A stretch of 12,096 nt of DNA from UBA6264 sp964531505 (GCA_964531505.1 CAZHDT010000019.1:1-12096), one strand, 5' to 3'. Counted from the first letter of the stretch, positions 1-6,192 are shown. The notes: generated by a model not told the origin, from the letters alone. A program made the numbers and translations.

Positions 1-51
1 AAGAGGAAGTAAGCGGAGAGGATAGATATAAAGGCGATAAGAATGATTGTC

Positions 52-103
52 AACGTCTGACGTTTTCCCGTCGCTACGCTCCTCTTTAACGTCAGACGTT
101 TTA
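52..103. repeat. Two related palindromes, AACGTC-N-GACGTT
   Basis: AACGTC-T-GACGTT and AACGTC-A-GACGTT, each followed by TT, occur 37 bases apart (52-66 and 89-103). They have the same arms and opposite centre bases, so they read as one element in inverted orientation. The GTC-N-GAC core matches the larger palindrome family of this window. Confidence 0.7.
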
Positions 104-141
104 AAACGATGAAAACTTTTTTCCACCATTTTATTCCCTGG

Positions 142-171
142 GAGGTCAGACCTCTAAGGAGGACTGACCTC
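142..171. repeat. Palindrome GAGGTC-A-GACCTC plus degenerate second copy
   Basis: A perfect 13-base palindrome with six-base arms lies at 142-154. A degenerate neighbour (GAGGACTGACCTC) lies at about 159-171. Same core as the QVRPV-encoding elements elsewhere in the window. Confidence 0.7.
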
Positions 172-309
172 ATTTTATTGATTTTTTTACTCACTCCATT
201 AAAAATTTTGACGAGATTAAAGACTTTTTTATTTTTCATAATTATACCTCATTCCCCTGACAAAATGCATTTAAATATAACATTTCTAACGAGGTAAATA
301 TATTTTAAA

Positions 310-639
310 TTATTTTAATTGACTTAAAATTCTAATAATCTCGTGTGGTTGGATAAAACTAACTTCTGTCCCCTCAAACTTTAAATTTCCCTGAAATCCC
401 AAGTTAATTATAAAAGCATTCTCGGGTTGATATTGCTTTATAAAATTCTGCAAGCCGCGACTTATTTTAGAATTACGCAGAGCCGTGGCTTTTACTTCAA
501 TAGGCCAAATTTTTCCTGACCGCGAACAAAGAACAAAATCAACTTCTGCTTTATCTTTAGTCCGCTCTGGATTTTCTAAATACTTAATAACATCTGATAA
601 AATTGTTCGTTTAACGATATTTTTTAAATTTTGGTTCAT
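310..639 (-). pseudogene. Decayed AAA ATPase (DUF4143 family), internally deleted
   Basis: About 109 residues from ATG at 639; upstream ATG (651) and TTG (681) starts are also in frame, none with a clear ribosome-binding site. The first 25 residues (NLKNIVKRTILSDVIKYLEN) resemble the extreme N-terminus of DUF4143-type ATPases, just before where the Walker A loop should be. The sequence then jumps directly to KDKAEVDFVL...WPIEVKA, the C-terminal nuclease-like segment of the same family. Walker A, Walker B and the central helical domain are all missing. I infer one internal deletion of roughly 270-300 codons that fused both ends in frame. An intact relative lies at 6420-7649. The fragment could be expressed but cannot be an ATPase. 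Confidence 0.65.
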
Positions 640-699
640 ATTTGGCAACATTAGCACGAGAATTATTGCTATCAAGGACAATAATTTTGACTATAGAGA

Positions 700-818
700 A
701 ACCTTGAAATTAAAATTCTATTGTATAAATATTAAAGTGATTTAATTATAAGAACCTGCTTCGCAGAACCTTGAAATTAAAATTCTATTGTATAAATATT
801 AAAGTGATTTAATTATAA
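700..818. repeat. 67-bp tandem duplication (52-bp repeat plus 15-bp spacer)
   Basis: Bases 700-751 and 767-818 are identical over 52 positions and separated by 15 bases that contain the small hairpin CTGC-TTC-GCAG. The period is therefore 67 bp with a second, incomplete unit. It lies between the decayed ATPase and the end of comM, and no gene is seen in it. Confidence 0.85.
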
Positions 819-882
819 CATTTACTCAAAATTGATTAAACTAGATTCTACTCAAGTAAAACGAAATTAATGCGGGATTTAG

Positions 883-2580
883 TTAAAATATTTCTTCAGT
901 TATTTTGGCGCGATATTGAATCGCTTCGGCAAGGTGTTCTGTTTTTATTTTATCTACGAGGTCGAACCTCGTAGGTTTTGATATGACTGAGTCGGTGGTT
1001 ACAGAAAGATCGGCAATGGTGCGCGCCACTTTTAAAATGCGATGATAAGCGCGCGCGGAAAGAGTAAATTTTTTAATCGCTTGTTTTAATAATTCTTCTC
1101 CTTGTTCGTCTATTTGACAAAATTTTCTTATTTGAGGAATAGTCATTTCCGCGTTCGCCATTGTTTTTGAAACTGTTTTGGAAAGTTTGGTGGCTGAGCC
1201 ACCAAACTTTTTATTGAAGCGGCTGGTTTGAATTTGACGGGCTTTTTCCACTCTTTTTCTTATTTCATTTGAAGATTCCGCCACTTTTTCTCCCATCAAT
1301 TTATCTATTTCCACACGCGGAACTTCTAAATGAAGGTCAACTCTGTCTAAAAACGGACCGGAAATTTTTCGACGATACCTAATAATTTCACCAGCGCCAC
1401 ATTTACATTGCTTTTCCGTATCACCGTAATAACCGCAAGGACAAGGGTTCATTGAAGAAATTAAAATAAATTTTGCTGGAAAAGAAATTGAACCGCGAGC
1501 GCGCGCCACAGAAATTTCTCCATCTTCCAAGGGCTGACGCAAACTTTCTAAAGTTTGTTTTTTGAAATGAGCTAATTCGTCTAAAAATAGAATGCCACGA
1601 TGAGCCAAAGTGATTTCTCCGGGATGAGGTATTTGTCCACCGCCCACCATAGCCACATCAGAAGTAGTATGATGCGGAGCGCGAAAAGGGCGTTGATTTT
1701 TTAAATATTCATTTTGTTTTAATAAACCGGCAACGCTGTAAATTTTTGTCACTTCTAAAATTTCTTTTTTCGTCATTGAGGGCAAAATTGAAGGCATAGC
1801 GCGCGCCAATAAAGTTTTGCCAGACCCGGGAGGACCAATCATTAAAACATTATGCCCGCCAGCAGCCGCGATTTCCAAGGCGCGTTTAATAAATTCCTGC
1901 CCCTTGATGTAACCAAAATCGGATTCGTATTCTTTTTCATAGGGGTCTGACCTCCATGAAGTTGATGATTTAACAGGATTTATGCGAATTTGGTTTGACA
2001 AGTGAGCGATTAAATTTTTTAAAGATTCCAAAGGATAAATATTCATTCCTTCCACCAAAGAAGCTTCTTGAATATTTTCTTTTGGCAAATAAATATTTTT
2101 TATATTTTTTTGTTTAGCTAAGAGCACCATGGGCAAAATGCCTTTGGCGTGACGGAGTTCGCCGTTTAAAGATAACTCGCCAATGAACATTGAATCTTTT
2201 ATTGTATCACCAAGCTTTTTAACAGGTCTGACCTGCGAAGAAGTTAACGAAGATTCTGATGAAGCAAGAAAAGATTCATTTAAAGAAATTTCTTGTGAAG
2301 CGATTAAAACGCCTAAAGCAATCGGCAAATCGTAGATTGAACCTTCTTTTTTAATATCGGCTGGCGCTAAGTTGATGATGAGACGTTTTTTATTACCGGT
2401 TAAGAATTTACAGCCGGAATTAATAATGGCGGAACGAACCCGTTCTTTTGCCTCATTAACCGCCTTATCGGGTAAGCCGACGATTTCAAAGAGCGGAAAT
2501 CCTGATGAAACATCTGCTTCTACTTCTACTAATCGCGAATCTAATCCTTCGTTTACCGCAGAATAAATTTTTGCTAACAT
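883..2580 (-). CDS. comM: ComM/YifB AAA+ ATPase (Mg-chelatase-like)
   Basis: A 565-residue ComM/YifB-family AAA+ protein. In naturally transformable bacteria ComM is a hexameric helicase that promotes branch migration during integration of incoming DNA. Visible features: N-terminal Lon-like domain (about 1-190), Walker A GPPGSGKT at 249-256, RPFRAPHHTTSDVAMVGGG at 297-315, Walker B LFLDELAH at 331-338, a four-cysteine cluster at 380-394, and the C-terminal helical domain ending EAIQYRAKI. ATG at 2580 follows a strong Shine-Dalgarno (AGGAGGG). The family is usually near 505-510 residues. The excess maps largely to segments carrying palindromes at residues 116-120, 209-213, 458-467 and 536-543, all in frame and all in linkers or loops. 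It is encoded 73 bases after dprA on the same strand. Confidence 0.95.
   Translation of the reverse strand: MLAKIYSAVNEGLDSRLVEVEADVSSGFPLFEIVGLPDKAVNEAKERVRSAIINSGCKFLTGNKKRLIINLAPADIKKEGSIYDLPIALGVLIASQEISLNESFLASSESSLTSSQVRPVKKLGDTIKDSMFIGELSLNGELRHAKGILPMVLLAKQKNIKNIYLPKENIQEASLVEGMNIYPLESLKNLIAHLSNQIRINPVKSSTSWRSDPYEKEYESDFGYIKGQEFIKRALEIAAAGGHNVLMIGPPGSGKTLLARAMPSILPSMTKKEILEVTKIYSVAGLLKQNEYLKNQRPFRAPHHTTSDVAMVGGGQIPHPGEITLAHRGILFLDELAHFKKQTLESLRQPLEDGEISVARARGSISFPAKFILISSMNPCPCGYYGDTEKQCKCGAGEIIRYRRKISGPFLDRVDLHLEVPRVEIDKLMGEKVAESSNEIRKRVEKARQIQTSRFNKKFGGSATKLSKTVSKTMANAEMTIPQIRKFCQIDEQGEELLKQAIKKFTLSARAYHRILKVARTIADLSVTTDSVISKPTRFDLVDKIKTEHLAEAIQYRAKITEEIF
954..974. repeat. Palindrome inside comM (C-terminal loop)
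   Basis: Arms CTACGAGGT and ACCTCGTAG around CGA form a perfect 9-bp stem. It encodes PTRFDLVD (residues 536-543) within a segment of about 20 residues that separates VARTIADL from TEHLAEAIQYR, which are normally almost adjacent in ComM. The same arm sequence recurs at 8701-8721. Confidence 0.85.
1182..1210. repeat. 29-base perfect palindrome inside comM
   Basis: Fourteen-base arms (AAAGTTTGGTGGCT and its exact complement) flank a single G. It encodes KFGGSATKL at about residues 458-466, just after the RFN motif, in a loop before the ANAEMTIPQIRKFC helix. It has no GGTC core, so it may be a different palindrome lineage. Confidence 0.85.
1942..1954. repeat. Palindrome inside comM (interdomain linker)
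   Basis: GGGGTC-T-GACCTC, with one G/T mismatch in the arms. It encodes WRSDP (residues 209-213) in the linker between the N-terminal domain and the AAA+ core. Confidence 0.65.
2223..2235. repeat. Palindrome CAGGTC-T-GACCTG inside comM
   Basis: A perfect 13-base palindrome encoding QVRPV (residues 116-120) in an extended loop of the N-terminal domain, between LIASQEI and FIGELSLNG. The transposase gene carries the same QVRPV peptide from its own palindrome. Confidence 0.8.
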
Positions 2581-2584
2581 ATTT

Positions 2585-2639
2585 TCCCTCCTATTTCCAT
2601 GCTTGTTAGCTATCAGGCATGGATTTAATTTATTAAATT
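2585..2639 (-). promoter_or_regulatory. comM leader hairpin and Shine-Dalgarno
   Basis: On the minus strand a hairpin at 2597-2622 has a 9-position stem (CCATGCCTG/CAAGCATGG, one C-A mismatch) and an 8-base loop, ATAGCTAA. The conserved GAAATAGGAGGG follows and then the comM ATG at 2580. Upstream is an AT block (ATTTAATAAATTAAAT). Flanks, loop and spacing are nearly the same as in front of the transposase gene at 6101-6126. The strong Shine-Dalgarno fixes the comM start. Confidence 0.75.
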
Positions 2640-2653
2640 CATTAAGCTAAAAA

Positions 2654-3505
2654 TTATTTTATTGCAATATATTTCCCGTTTCCCAAATTTTTAACCAAGC
2701 CTTTTATTTCCATATTGGTTAGACAAGATATAACTTCATTTATTTTCGCGCCTGATTTTTGCGACAATTCGTCAATATGATTTTCTCTGGCAAATAAAAT
2801 TTTTAATAAATTTTTTTCTAAAATAGATAAATTTTCTTGATTTTTATTTTTGACAAAAACCGGTTTTATTTTTAATGCTTTTAAAATATCGCTTGGATCA
2901 CTAACTAATTGCGCGCCGTTTTTAATCAATTCATTGGCGCCTTGCGAATTTCTGTCGTAAACTCGGCCAGGGATAACAAACACTTTTCTTTTTTGTTTTA
3001 TTGCTTCACGAGCGGTAATAAGCGCTCCTGATTTTTCCGGCGCTTCGATGACTAAAACCCCGAGGGAAAGACCGGAAATGAGGCGGTTTCTTTCAATAAA
3101 GTTACTTTGATAGGACGGTGTTTCCGGCGGGTATTCGCTGATAATGGCGCCGGCTGATTCAATTATTTTTTTTGCCAAGTTTTGATGGATTTTAGGATAA
3201 ATATTGTTTAGTCCAGAACCCAAAACCGCGATAGTCTGGCCGTTATTTTCCAAAGCAACTTTATGGGCTAAGCCATCTATTCCTAAAGCAAGACCGCTAA
3301 TAATAGTTATGCCTGCTTGAACTAATTCTTTAGTGAAATGCGCTGTTGTTTGTTTTCCATAATCTGACATTTTTCTTGTTCCAACCACGGCTAAAGGATA
3401 TTTTTGTTCTTTTAAATCGCCCGCGACATAAATTTGTTTTGGCGGATTTGGTATTTTTTTAAGAAGTTTGGGAAAATTTTTGTCATTAATGGTGATTTTT
3501 TGCAT
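2654..3505 (-). CDS. dprA: DprA/Smf DNA-processing protein
   Basis: A 283-residue DprA. It binds single-stranded DNA taken up during transformation and loads RecA in the cytoplasm. The Rossmann-like core is clear: AVVGTRKMSDYG near residue 40, SGLALGIDGLAHK near 95-107, AVLGSGLNNIYP, SEYPPE, the FIERNRLISGLS stretch (about 138-149), SGALITAREA and FVIPGR, then a C-terminal winged-helix-like segment. The N-terminal SAM-like domain of longer homologues is mostly missing, as in many short DprA proteins. ATG at 3505 has no obvious Shine-Dalgarno. The dprA-comM-yraN neighbourhood is a classic association. A plus-strand promoter (TTGCAT to TATAAT) overlaps the dprA start region, so divergent transcription could interfere with it. 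Confidence 0.95.
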   Translation of the reverse strand: MQKITINDKNFPKLLKKIPNPPKQIYVAGDLKEQKYPLAVVGTRKMSDYGKQTTAHFTKELVQAGITIISGLALGIDGLAHKVALENNGQTIAVLGSGLNNIYPKIHQNLAKKIIESAGAIISEYPPETPSYQSNFIERNRLISGLSLGVLVIEAPEKSGALITAREAIKQKRKVFVIPGRVYDRNSQGANELIKNGAQLVSDPSDILKALKIKPVFVKNKNQENLSILEKNLLKILFARENHIDELSQKSGAKINEVISCLTNMEIKGLVKNLGNGKYIAIK

Positions 3506-3528
3506 TGAATTATTAAATTTGATATAAT
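3500..3528 (+). promoter_or_regulatory. Sigma70-type promoter, plus strand
   Basis: TTGCAT (3500-3505), a 17-base spacer, then a perfect TATAAT (3523-3528). The expected start is about 3535-3538. No plus-strand gene follows, so it fits the structured RNA described next. The -35 box covers the dprA start codon. Confidence 0.6.
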
Positions 3529-3556
3529 ATTTTTATCGTGGGCATGGGATGATTCC

Positions 3557-3687
3557 GAGTTCTATCTTGACAGTAGAATCTCCGGGGTTTGACTCCCCGC
3601 GGGTCCATGATTAAAAGTTATCCACAGATATATCTTGATTATAGTTTTTTATGTGTTATGCTTTTAACAGCTGTCAAGATAGAACTC
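3557..3687. repeat. 17-bp perfect inverted repeat, 97-bp spacing
   Basis: GAGTTCTATCTTGACAG (3557-3573) and its exact reverse complement (3671-3687). It could be the closing helix of one RNA, a pair of antisense-complementary RNA segments, or the ends of a 131-bp miniature element. I see no clear flanking target duplication. Confidence 0.85.
3635..3662 (+). promoter_or_regulatory. Possible second plus-strand promoter (extended -10)
   Basis: TTGATT (3635-3640), a 16-base spacer, then TGT-TATGCT with an extended -10 TG. Initiation near 3669 would give a roughly 75-base RNA starting just before the complement of the upstream 17-base segment and ending at the same terminator. The -10 match is weak. 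Confidence 0.3.
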
Positions 3688-3713
3688 ATCGGATCGTTTA
3701 GAGATTCCGAAAA

Positions 3714-3743
3714 GTTCGCCATTTATTTGGCGGATTTTTTGTT
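3714..3743 (+). terminator. Intrinsic terminator
   Basis: Stem CGCCA/TGGCG (extendable by two pairs), loop TTTATT, then GATTTTTTGTTTT. The T-tract lies on the plus strand, matching the plus-strand RNA. A shorter T-run on the opposite strand might give weak termination after yraN, whose stop is at 3744-3746. Confidence 0.65.
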
Positions 3744-4136
3744 TTAAAGAGAAATATTTTTATAATGTCTGATTTGTTTTGTGTTATTTAAAATTTCAAT
3801 CGCGATTAAATCGGCGCGCCAATCTTCATCTGCTAAATGTTTTTTAAATAAATAATTTTGAATCGCCCTTCGCGTCCTTTTCTTTTTTTGAAAAGTTAAT
3901 TCTTCTTCTGGCAGGCCAAAACTCCGGTCTGTTTTTGTTTTTACTTCTATGAAAACTAAAATTTTTTCTGGGCGGAAAATAGTGGAGGTATCTTTTTTAC
4001 AAACAGCGATGATGTCTATTTCACCAAATTTATCCGCGCGATAATTGCGTTCCAGTATTTTATATTTATTCTTTTTTAAATAATTAACGGCCAGGTCTTC
4101 GCCAATTTTTCCAATTTTTTGTTTTTGGGTTTTCAT
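3744..4136 (-). CDS. yraN: YraN/UPF0102 family, predicted nuclease-fold protein
   Basis: 130 residues, the normal size for UPF0102, a family with the PD-(D/E)XK nuclease fold related to archaeal Holliday-junction resolvases. Its cellular role is not firmly established. Visible motifs: KIGEDLAVNYLKKNKYKILERNYR at the N-terminus, GEIDIIA (about 38-44) and FIEVKT (about 62-67), giving the E, D and E-x-K residues of the active site. ATG at 4136 has only a weak purine stretch ahead of it. It lies 14 bases downstream of the AlbA_2-family gene, so those two are probably co-transcribed. A 238-base gap holding the structured RNA separates it from dprA. Confidence 0.92.
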   Translation of the reverse strand: MKTQKQKIGKIGEDLAVNYLKKNKYKILERNYRADKFGEIDIIAVCKKDTSTIFRPEKILVFIEVKTKTDRSFGLPEEELTFQKKKRTRRAIQNYLFKKHLADEDWRADLIAIEILNNTKQIRHYKNISL

Positions 4137-4150
4137 TATTCTTATTTCTT

Positions 4151-5371
4151 TTATTTTTTATTCTTTTTGATGATTTCCCAATAACCTGCTCTTGCACTTC
4201 CGACTCTTTTAATTAAACCTTTTTGTTTAAGCTTTTTAATATTTTCTTCTATATTTTTAGGTGCTATTCTAACTTTTTTCGATAATCTAACTATTGAAAT
4301 ATTTTTATCTTTAGAGAAATATTTTAAAATCGATTTTTGATTTTTACTTAATTTTTCACCCACCTTTTCACCCACCTTTTCACCCACCTTTTCAAGGGTA
4401 GTTTTGGGCCTCTTAAAAGTAACTGTAAAAAAATTTGTAAACTCAAATTTAGGCAAAGGCAAACCCGCTTTTTTCATTGCCCCTCTCATTCTACTAATTC
4501 CAGAACCGACTTTTTCAACTAAATTTACTCTTTTAAATAAACTAAATAACAATGGATTTCTTGAAACGCTTTTCTTGCCAAATTCACTCTTCTTAATTGC
4601 GGAAACTAGCCCACCCGGATTAGTAATTTCTACCCTATCATCATAAATTTCAACTAATATATCCGCTCCTTTTTCTGAATAATCACGATGAGCAAGCGCA
4701 TTGATGGTAGCCTCTTTTAATGCTTCCTCTGGAATTTCTAATACTTCTTTTCTAGGACCAAAACCTTTTATTTCATATTTAAGCCTTAAATTGCGATACA
4801 AAAACTCTATTGCATTTTGATAATTTGAATAAATATCAGAAGTAAAATCCTTTTTGTCAATAATNNNNNNNNNNNNNNNNNNNNNNNNNNNNNNNNNNNN
4901 NNNNNNNNNNNNNNNNNNNNNNNNNNNNNNNNNNNNNNNNNNNNNNNNNNNNNNNNNNNNNNNNAATTCTCTAATTTCCTCTCTTGTCATTTTTTGAGAA
5001 TTAGATCCTCGCCTTAGATAAAAACCAGATGAACATCTATATGGTTTATCTTTGCCTTTTGGAATATTAATAATGAGAATATTTTTAAATATTTCTAAAT
5101 CAATCTTTATGCCGGAATCGCAATTTCTTGCAACCGTCTCAATTTGGGACTTTAATTCGTTTGTTATCTTAATACCCTTTGTTTTGTTTTTGTCATCTAT
5201 GCCTAGAAAAACCCTACCTCCTTGAGCATTCGCAAAGGCAACTATATCTTCAACAACAGATTTATTAAAAGACTCTTTAAATTCTATTTTAAAGCCCTCT
5301 CCTTTTTGTAATATAAATTCTAATTCCTTTTTGTTCATTTTTTTGTTTATATTTTTATTTCCAGTCTCCAT
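4151..5371 (-). CDS. AlbA_2 (Schlafen-type) regulator with HATPase-like domain, interrupted by N gap
   Basis: N-terminal AlbA_2 domain (EFKESFNKSVVEDIVAFANAQGGRVFLGIDDK, with YLRRGSNSQKMTREEIRE). After the gap comes the segment typical of RecG-like transcriptional regulators with an HATPase_c_4 region (EIPEEALKEATINALAHRDYSEKGADILVEIYDDRVEITNPGGL, EKVGSGISRM). It ends in a winged-helix-like domain (about 330-400). An exact 100-N block at 4865-4964 sits in the middle. Members I recall have roughly 90 residues there, not 34, so true missing sequence is probably longer. An EKVG peptide repeats three times at the domain boundary. The ATG at 5371 shares one base with the transposase stop (TAATG), suggesting translational coupling; a second ATG at 5338 (MNKKELEF) is also plausible. 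Probable DNA-binding regulator, target unknown. Confidence 0.8.
   Translation of the reverse strand: METGNKNINKKMNKKELEFILQKGEGFKIEFKESFNKSVVEDIVAFANAQGGRVFLGIDDKNKTKGIKITNELKSQIETVARNCDSGIKIDLEIFKNILIINIPKGKDKPYRCSSGFYLRRGSNSQKMTREEIREXXXXXXXXXXXXXXXXXXXXXXXXXXXXXXXXXXIIDKKDFTSDIYSNYQNAIEFLYRNLRLKYEIKGFGPRKEVLEIPEEALKEATINALAHRDYSEKGADILVEIYDDRVEITNPGGLVSAIKKSEFGKKSVSRNPLLFSLFKRVNLVEKVGSGISRMRGAMKKAGLPLPKFEFTNFFTVTFKRPKTTLEKVGEKVGEKVGEKLSKNQKSILKYFSKDKNISIVRLSKKVRIAPKNIEENIKKLKQKGLIKRVGSARAGYWEIIKKNKK
4353..4394. repeat. 12-bp tandem repeat encoding EKVG
   Basis: Three exact copies of TTTTCACCCACC (4353-4388) and half of a fourth, read on the minus strand as repeated EKVG. The unit is a multiple of three, so slippage would change protein length without breaking the frame. 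It lies at the junction between the ATPase-like and winged-helix parts. Confidence 0.9.
4865..4964. other. Assembly gap, exactly 100 N
   Basis: A round-number run of N, a standard scaffold placeholder. The true length is unknown. The frame stays open on both sides when the gap is taken as 100 bases. Confidence 0.98.
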
Positions 5372-6084
5372 TATTCAAGGGTTAGATTCTTTAAAATACT
5401 GCGATTCTCGTCTTCGCTGTATGTCTCCACAAAATTTTGATATGAAGAAAATTCGTCGTCGCCTAGATCACCTTTTTGTTTTTCAAAATAATTTAAAATT
5501 TCTTTTGGGTATATCCATTTGGTATGGCGGTCACCAAGATAATCAAGATAGCTTGAATAAGAATATTTTCTGAAATCTCGGATGTTTTTGAATAATTCTC
5601 GCGGATTGGCGTGGATATAGCGGGATAAATGAAGTAAATAAAATTCGTTTTCCACCAAAACCGCTTTGTAACGTCCTTGAAACAGAGAGCCAACTCGCTT
5701 ATATTTTTCATTAAAATATTTAGCGTAAGAATTAGTTAGCCGACGCATAAAGTCAGTAATTGCTCTTTCCTTTAATTGCTGAATCATTAAATGAAAATGA
5801 TTTGGCATTAGGCAATAACATAAAAGTCGAATTTCTTTGTAAAGTTCACTCTGCCGACATGGCGGTAGGTTCCTTACAGGTCGGACCTGTAAGGAATGTA
5901 AGGATGTTTTTCCTTGATTCGAATCTTCGGGTGAAGATAAATATCTTTTAAGAAAGTATAAAAACATCCTGTAGTCTTGGTGATCTTGTCCGTCCATAAA
6001 GATTTTTCGTTTTTCTACCCCACGGTTGTAGATGTGATAAATTCCGTCTTTAACATAAATTTTAATTACATTTTTTGATGGCAT
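5371..6084 (-). CDS. REP-associated tyrosine (Y1, HUH) transposase
   Basis: 237 residues of the IS200/IS605-related RAYT (TnpA_REP) family. These single-strand transposases bind and nick at palindromic REP hairpins. Visible: YHIYNRGVEKRKIF (16-29), the HUH motif in PNHFHLM (H96, H98), the helix RRLTNSYAKYFN with candidate nucleophile Y120 (Y123 as alternative), SLFQGRYKA (133-141) and YIHANP (156-161). ATG at 6084 is chosen because GGAGGG lies six bases upstream; the in-frame TTG at 6120 falls in the leader hairpin. A perfect palindrome at 5870-5896 is translated in frame as SLQVRPVRNL (about 63-72), inserted before the HUH motif. Only one copy is in the window, with no transposon ends, which fits a domesticated RAYT. 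It overlaps the next gene by one base. Confidence 0.9.
   Translation of the reverse strand: MPSKNVIKIYVKDGIYHIYNRGVEKRKIFMDGQDHQDYRMFLYFLKRYLSSPEDSNQGKTSLHSLQVRPVRNLPPCRQSELYKEIRLLCYCLMPNHFHLMIQQLKERAITDFMRRLTNSYAKYFNEKYKRVGSLFQGRYKAVLVENEFYLLHLSRYIHANPRELFKNIRDFRKYSYSSYLDYLGDRHTKWIYPKEILNYFEKQKGDLGDDEFSSYQNFVETYSEDENRSILKNLTLE
5852..5896. repeat. Two adjacent palindromes inside the transposase gene
   Basis: At 5870-5896, a perfect palindrome with 13-base arms (TTCCTTACAGGTC and complement) around one G. Just upstream, at 5852-5867, is an imperfect one (TGCCGACATGGCGGTA). Together they encode the stretch from SLQVRPVRNL to PPCRQ, which looks like an insertion between the N-terminal region and the HUH motif. 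GTAG at 5865-5868 precedes the main palindrome; REP elements often carry a GTAG-type tetranucleotide at that side, but I do not see it consistently at other copies. Confidence 0.8.
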
Positions 6085-6088
6085 GTTG

Positions 6089-6143
6089 TCCCTCCTATTT
6101 CCGCGTTTGTTAGCCAGCAAACGCGGATTTAATTTATTAAATA
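6089..6143 (-). promoter_or_regulatory. Transposase leader hairpin and Shine-Dalgarno
   Basis: On the minus strand a hairpin at 6101-6126 has a perfect 9-bp stem (CCGCGTTTG/CAAACGCGG) and 8-base loop CTGGCTAA, followed by GAAATAGGAGGG and the ATG at 6084. The AT block upstream matches that of comM. Three stem pairs differ from the comM hairpin by compensatory changes (A-U to G-C, U-A to C-G, C-G to U-A), and a mismatch there becomes a pair here. Confidence 0.75.
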
Positions 6144-6192
6144 ATTATTAAATTTATTTTTGTTTTCTAATTTTAATTTTTATGACTTCCTA

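Larger units (their letters stand above)
1..309. other. Gene-free left edge with palindromes
   Basis: No convincing gene is seen. A 62-codon plus-strand frame at 109-297 has low-complexity hydrophobic composition and no family resemblance, so I do not call it. The recognisable content is the palindromes at 52-66, 89-103 and 142-171. The rest is AT-rich sequence running up to the end of the decayed ATPase gene. Confidence 0.6.
3535..3741 (+). ncRNA. Candidate structured RNA of unknown class
   Basis: About 207 bases between a good plus-strand promoter and a plus-strand terminator, in an intergenic space flanked only by minus-strand genes. Visible elements, in order: a helix pairing CATGGG (3544-3549) with TCCATG (3604-3609); the hairpin TTCTAT/GTAGAA; a tRNA T-arm-like hairpin CGGGG-TTTGACT-CCCCG (3583-3599) followed by CGGGTCCA; a DnaA-box-like TTATCCACA (3618-3626); a possible internal promoter; and a 17-base segment (3671-3687) exactly complementary to 3557-3573. 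It resembles no RNA class I can name with confidence. A tmRNA-like or tRNA-derived element and a miniature transposon with 17-bp inverted ends are alternatives. Confidence 0.45.

Noticed and set aside
3541..3606. tRNA gene suggested by CGGGG-TTTGACT-CCCCG and a possible GGGCATG/CGGGTCC acceptor
   Set aside because: The acceptor has a mismatch and wobbles, the D-arm and its GG are missing, and total length would be about 68 bases. The T-arm resemblance alone does not make a tRNA.
3618..3626. Replication origin suggested by DnaA box TTATCCACA
   Set aside because: Only one perfect box is seen, with no cluster, no dnaA or dnaN gene and no obvious unwinding element.
3535..3741. tmRNA or permuted tmRNA
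   Set aside because: No convincing tag reading frame ending in ALAA, no clear pairing of 5' and 3' acceptor strands, and too short for a standard tmRNA.
3658..3746. 29-codon plus-strand frame beginning MLLTAVKIELIGSF
   Set aside because: It has no ribosome-binding site, overlaps the terminator stem and the inverted repeat, and has no recognisable family. Chance frame is more likely.
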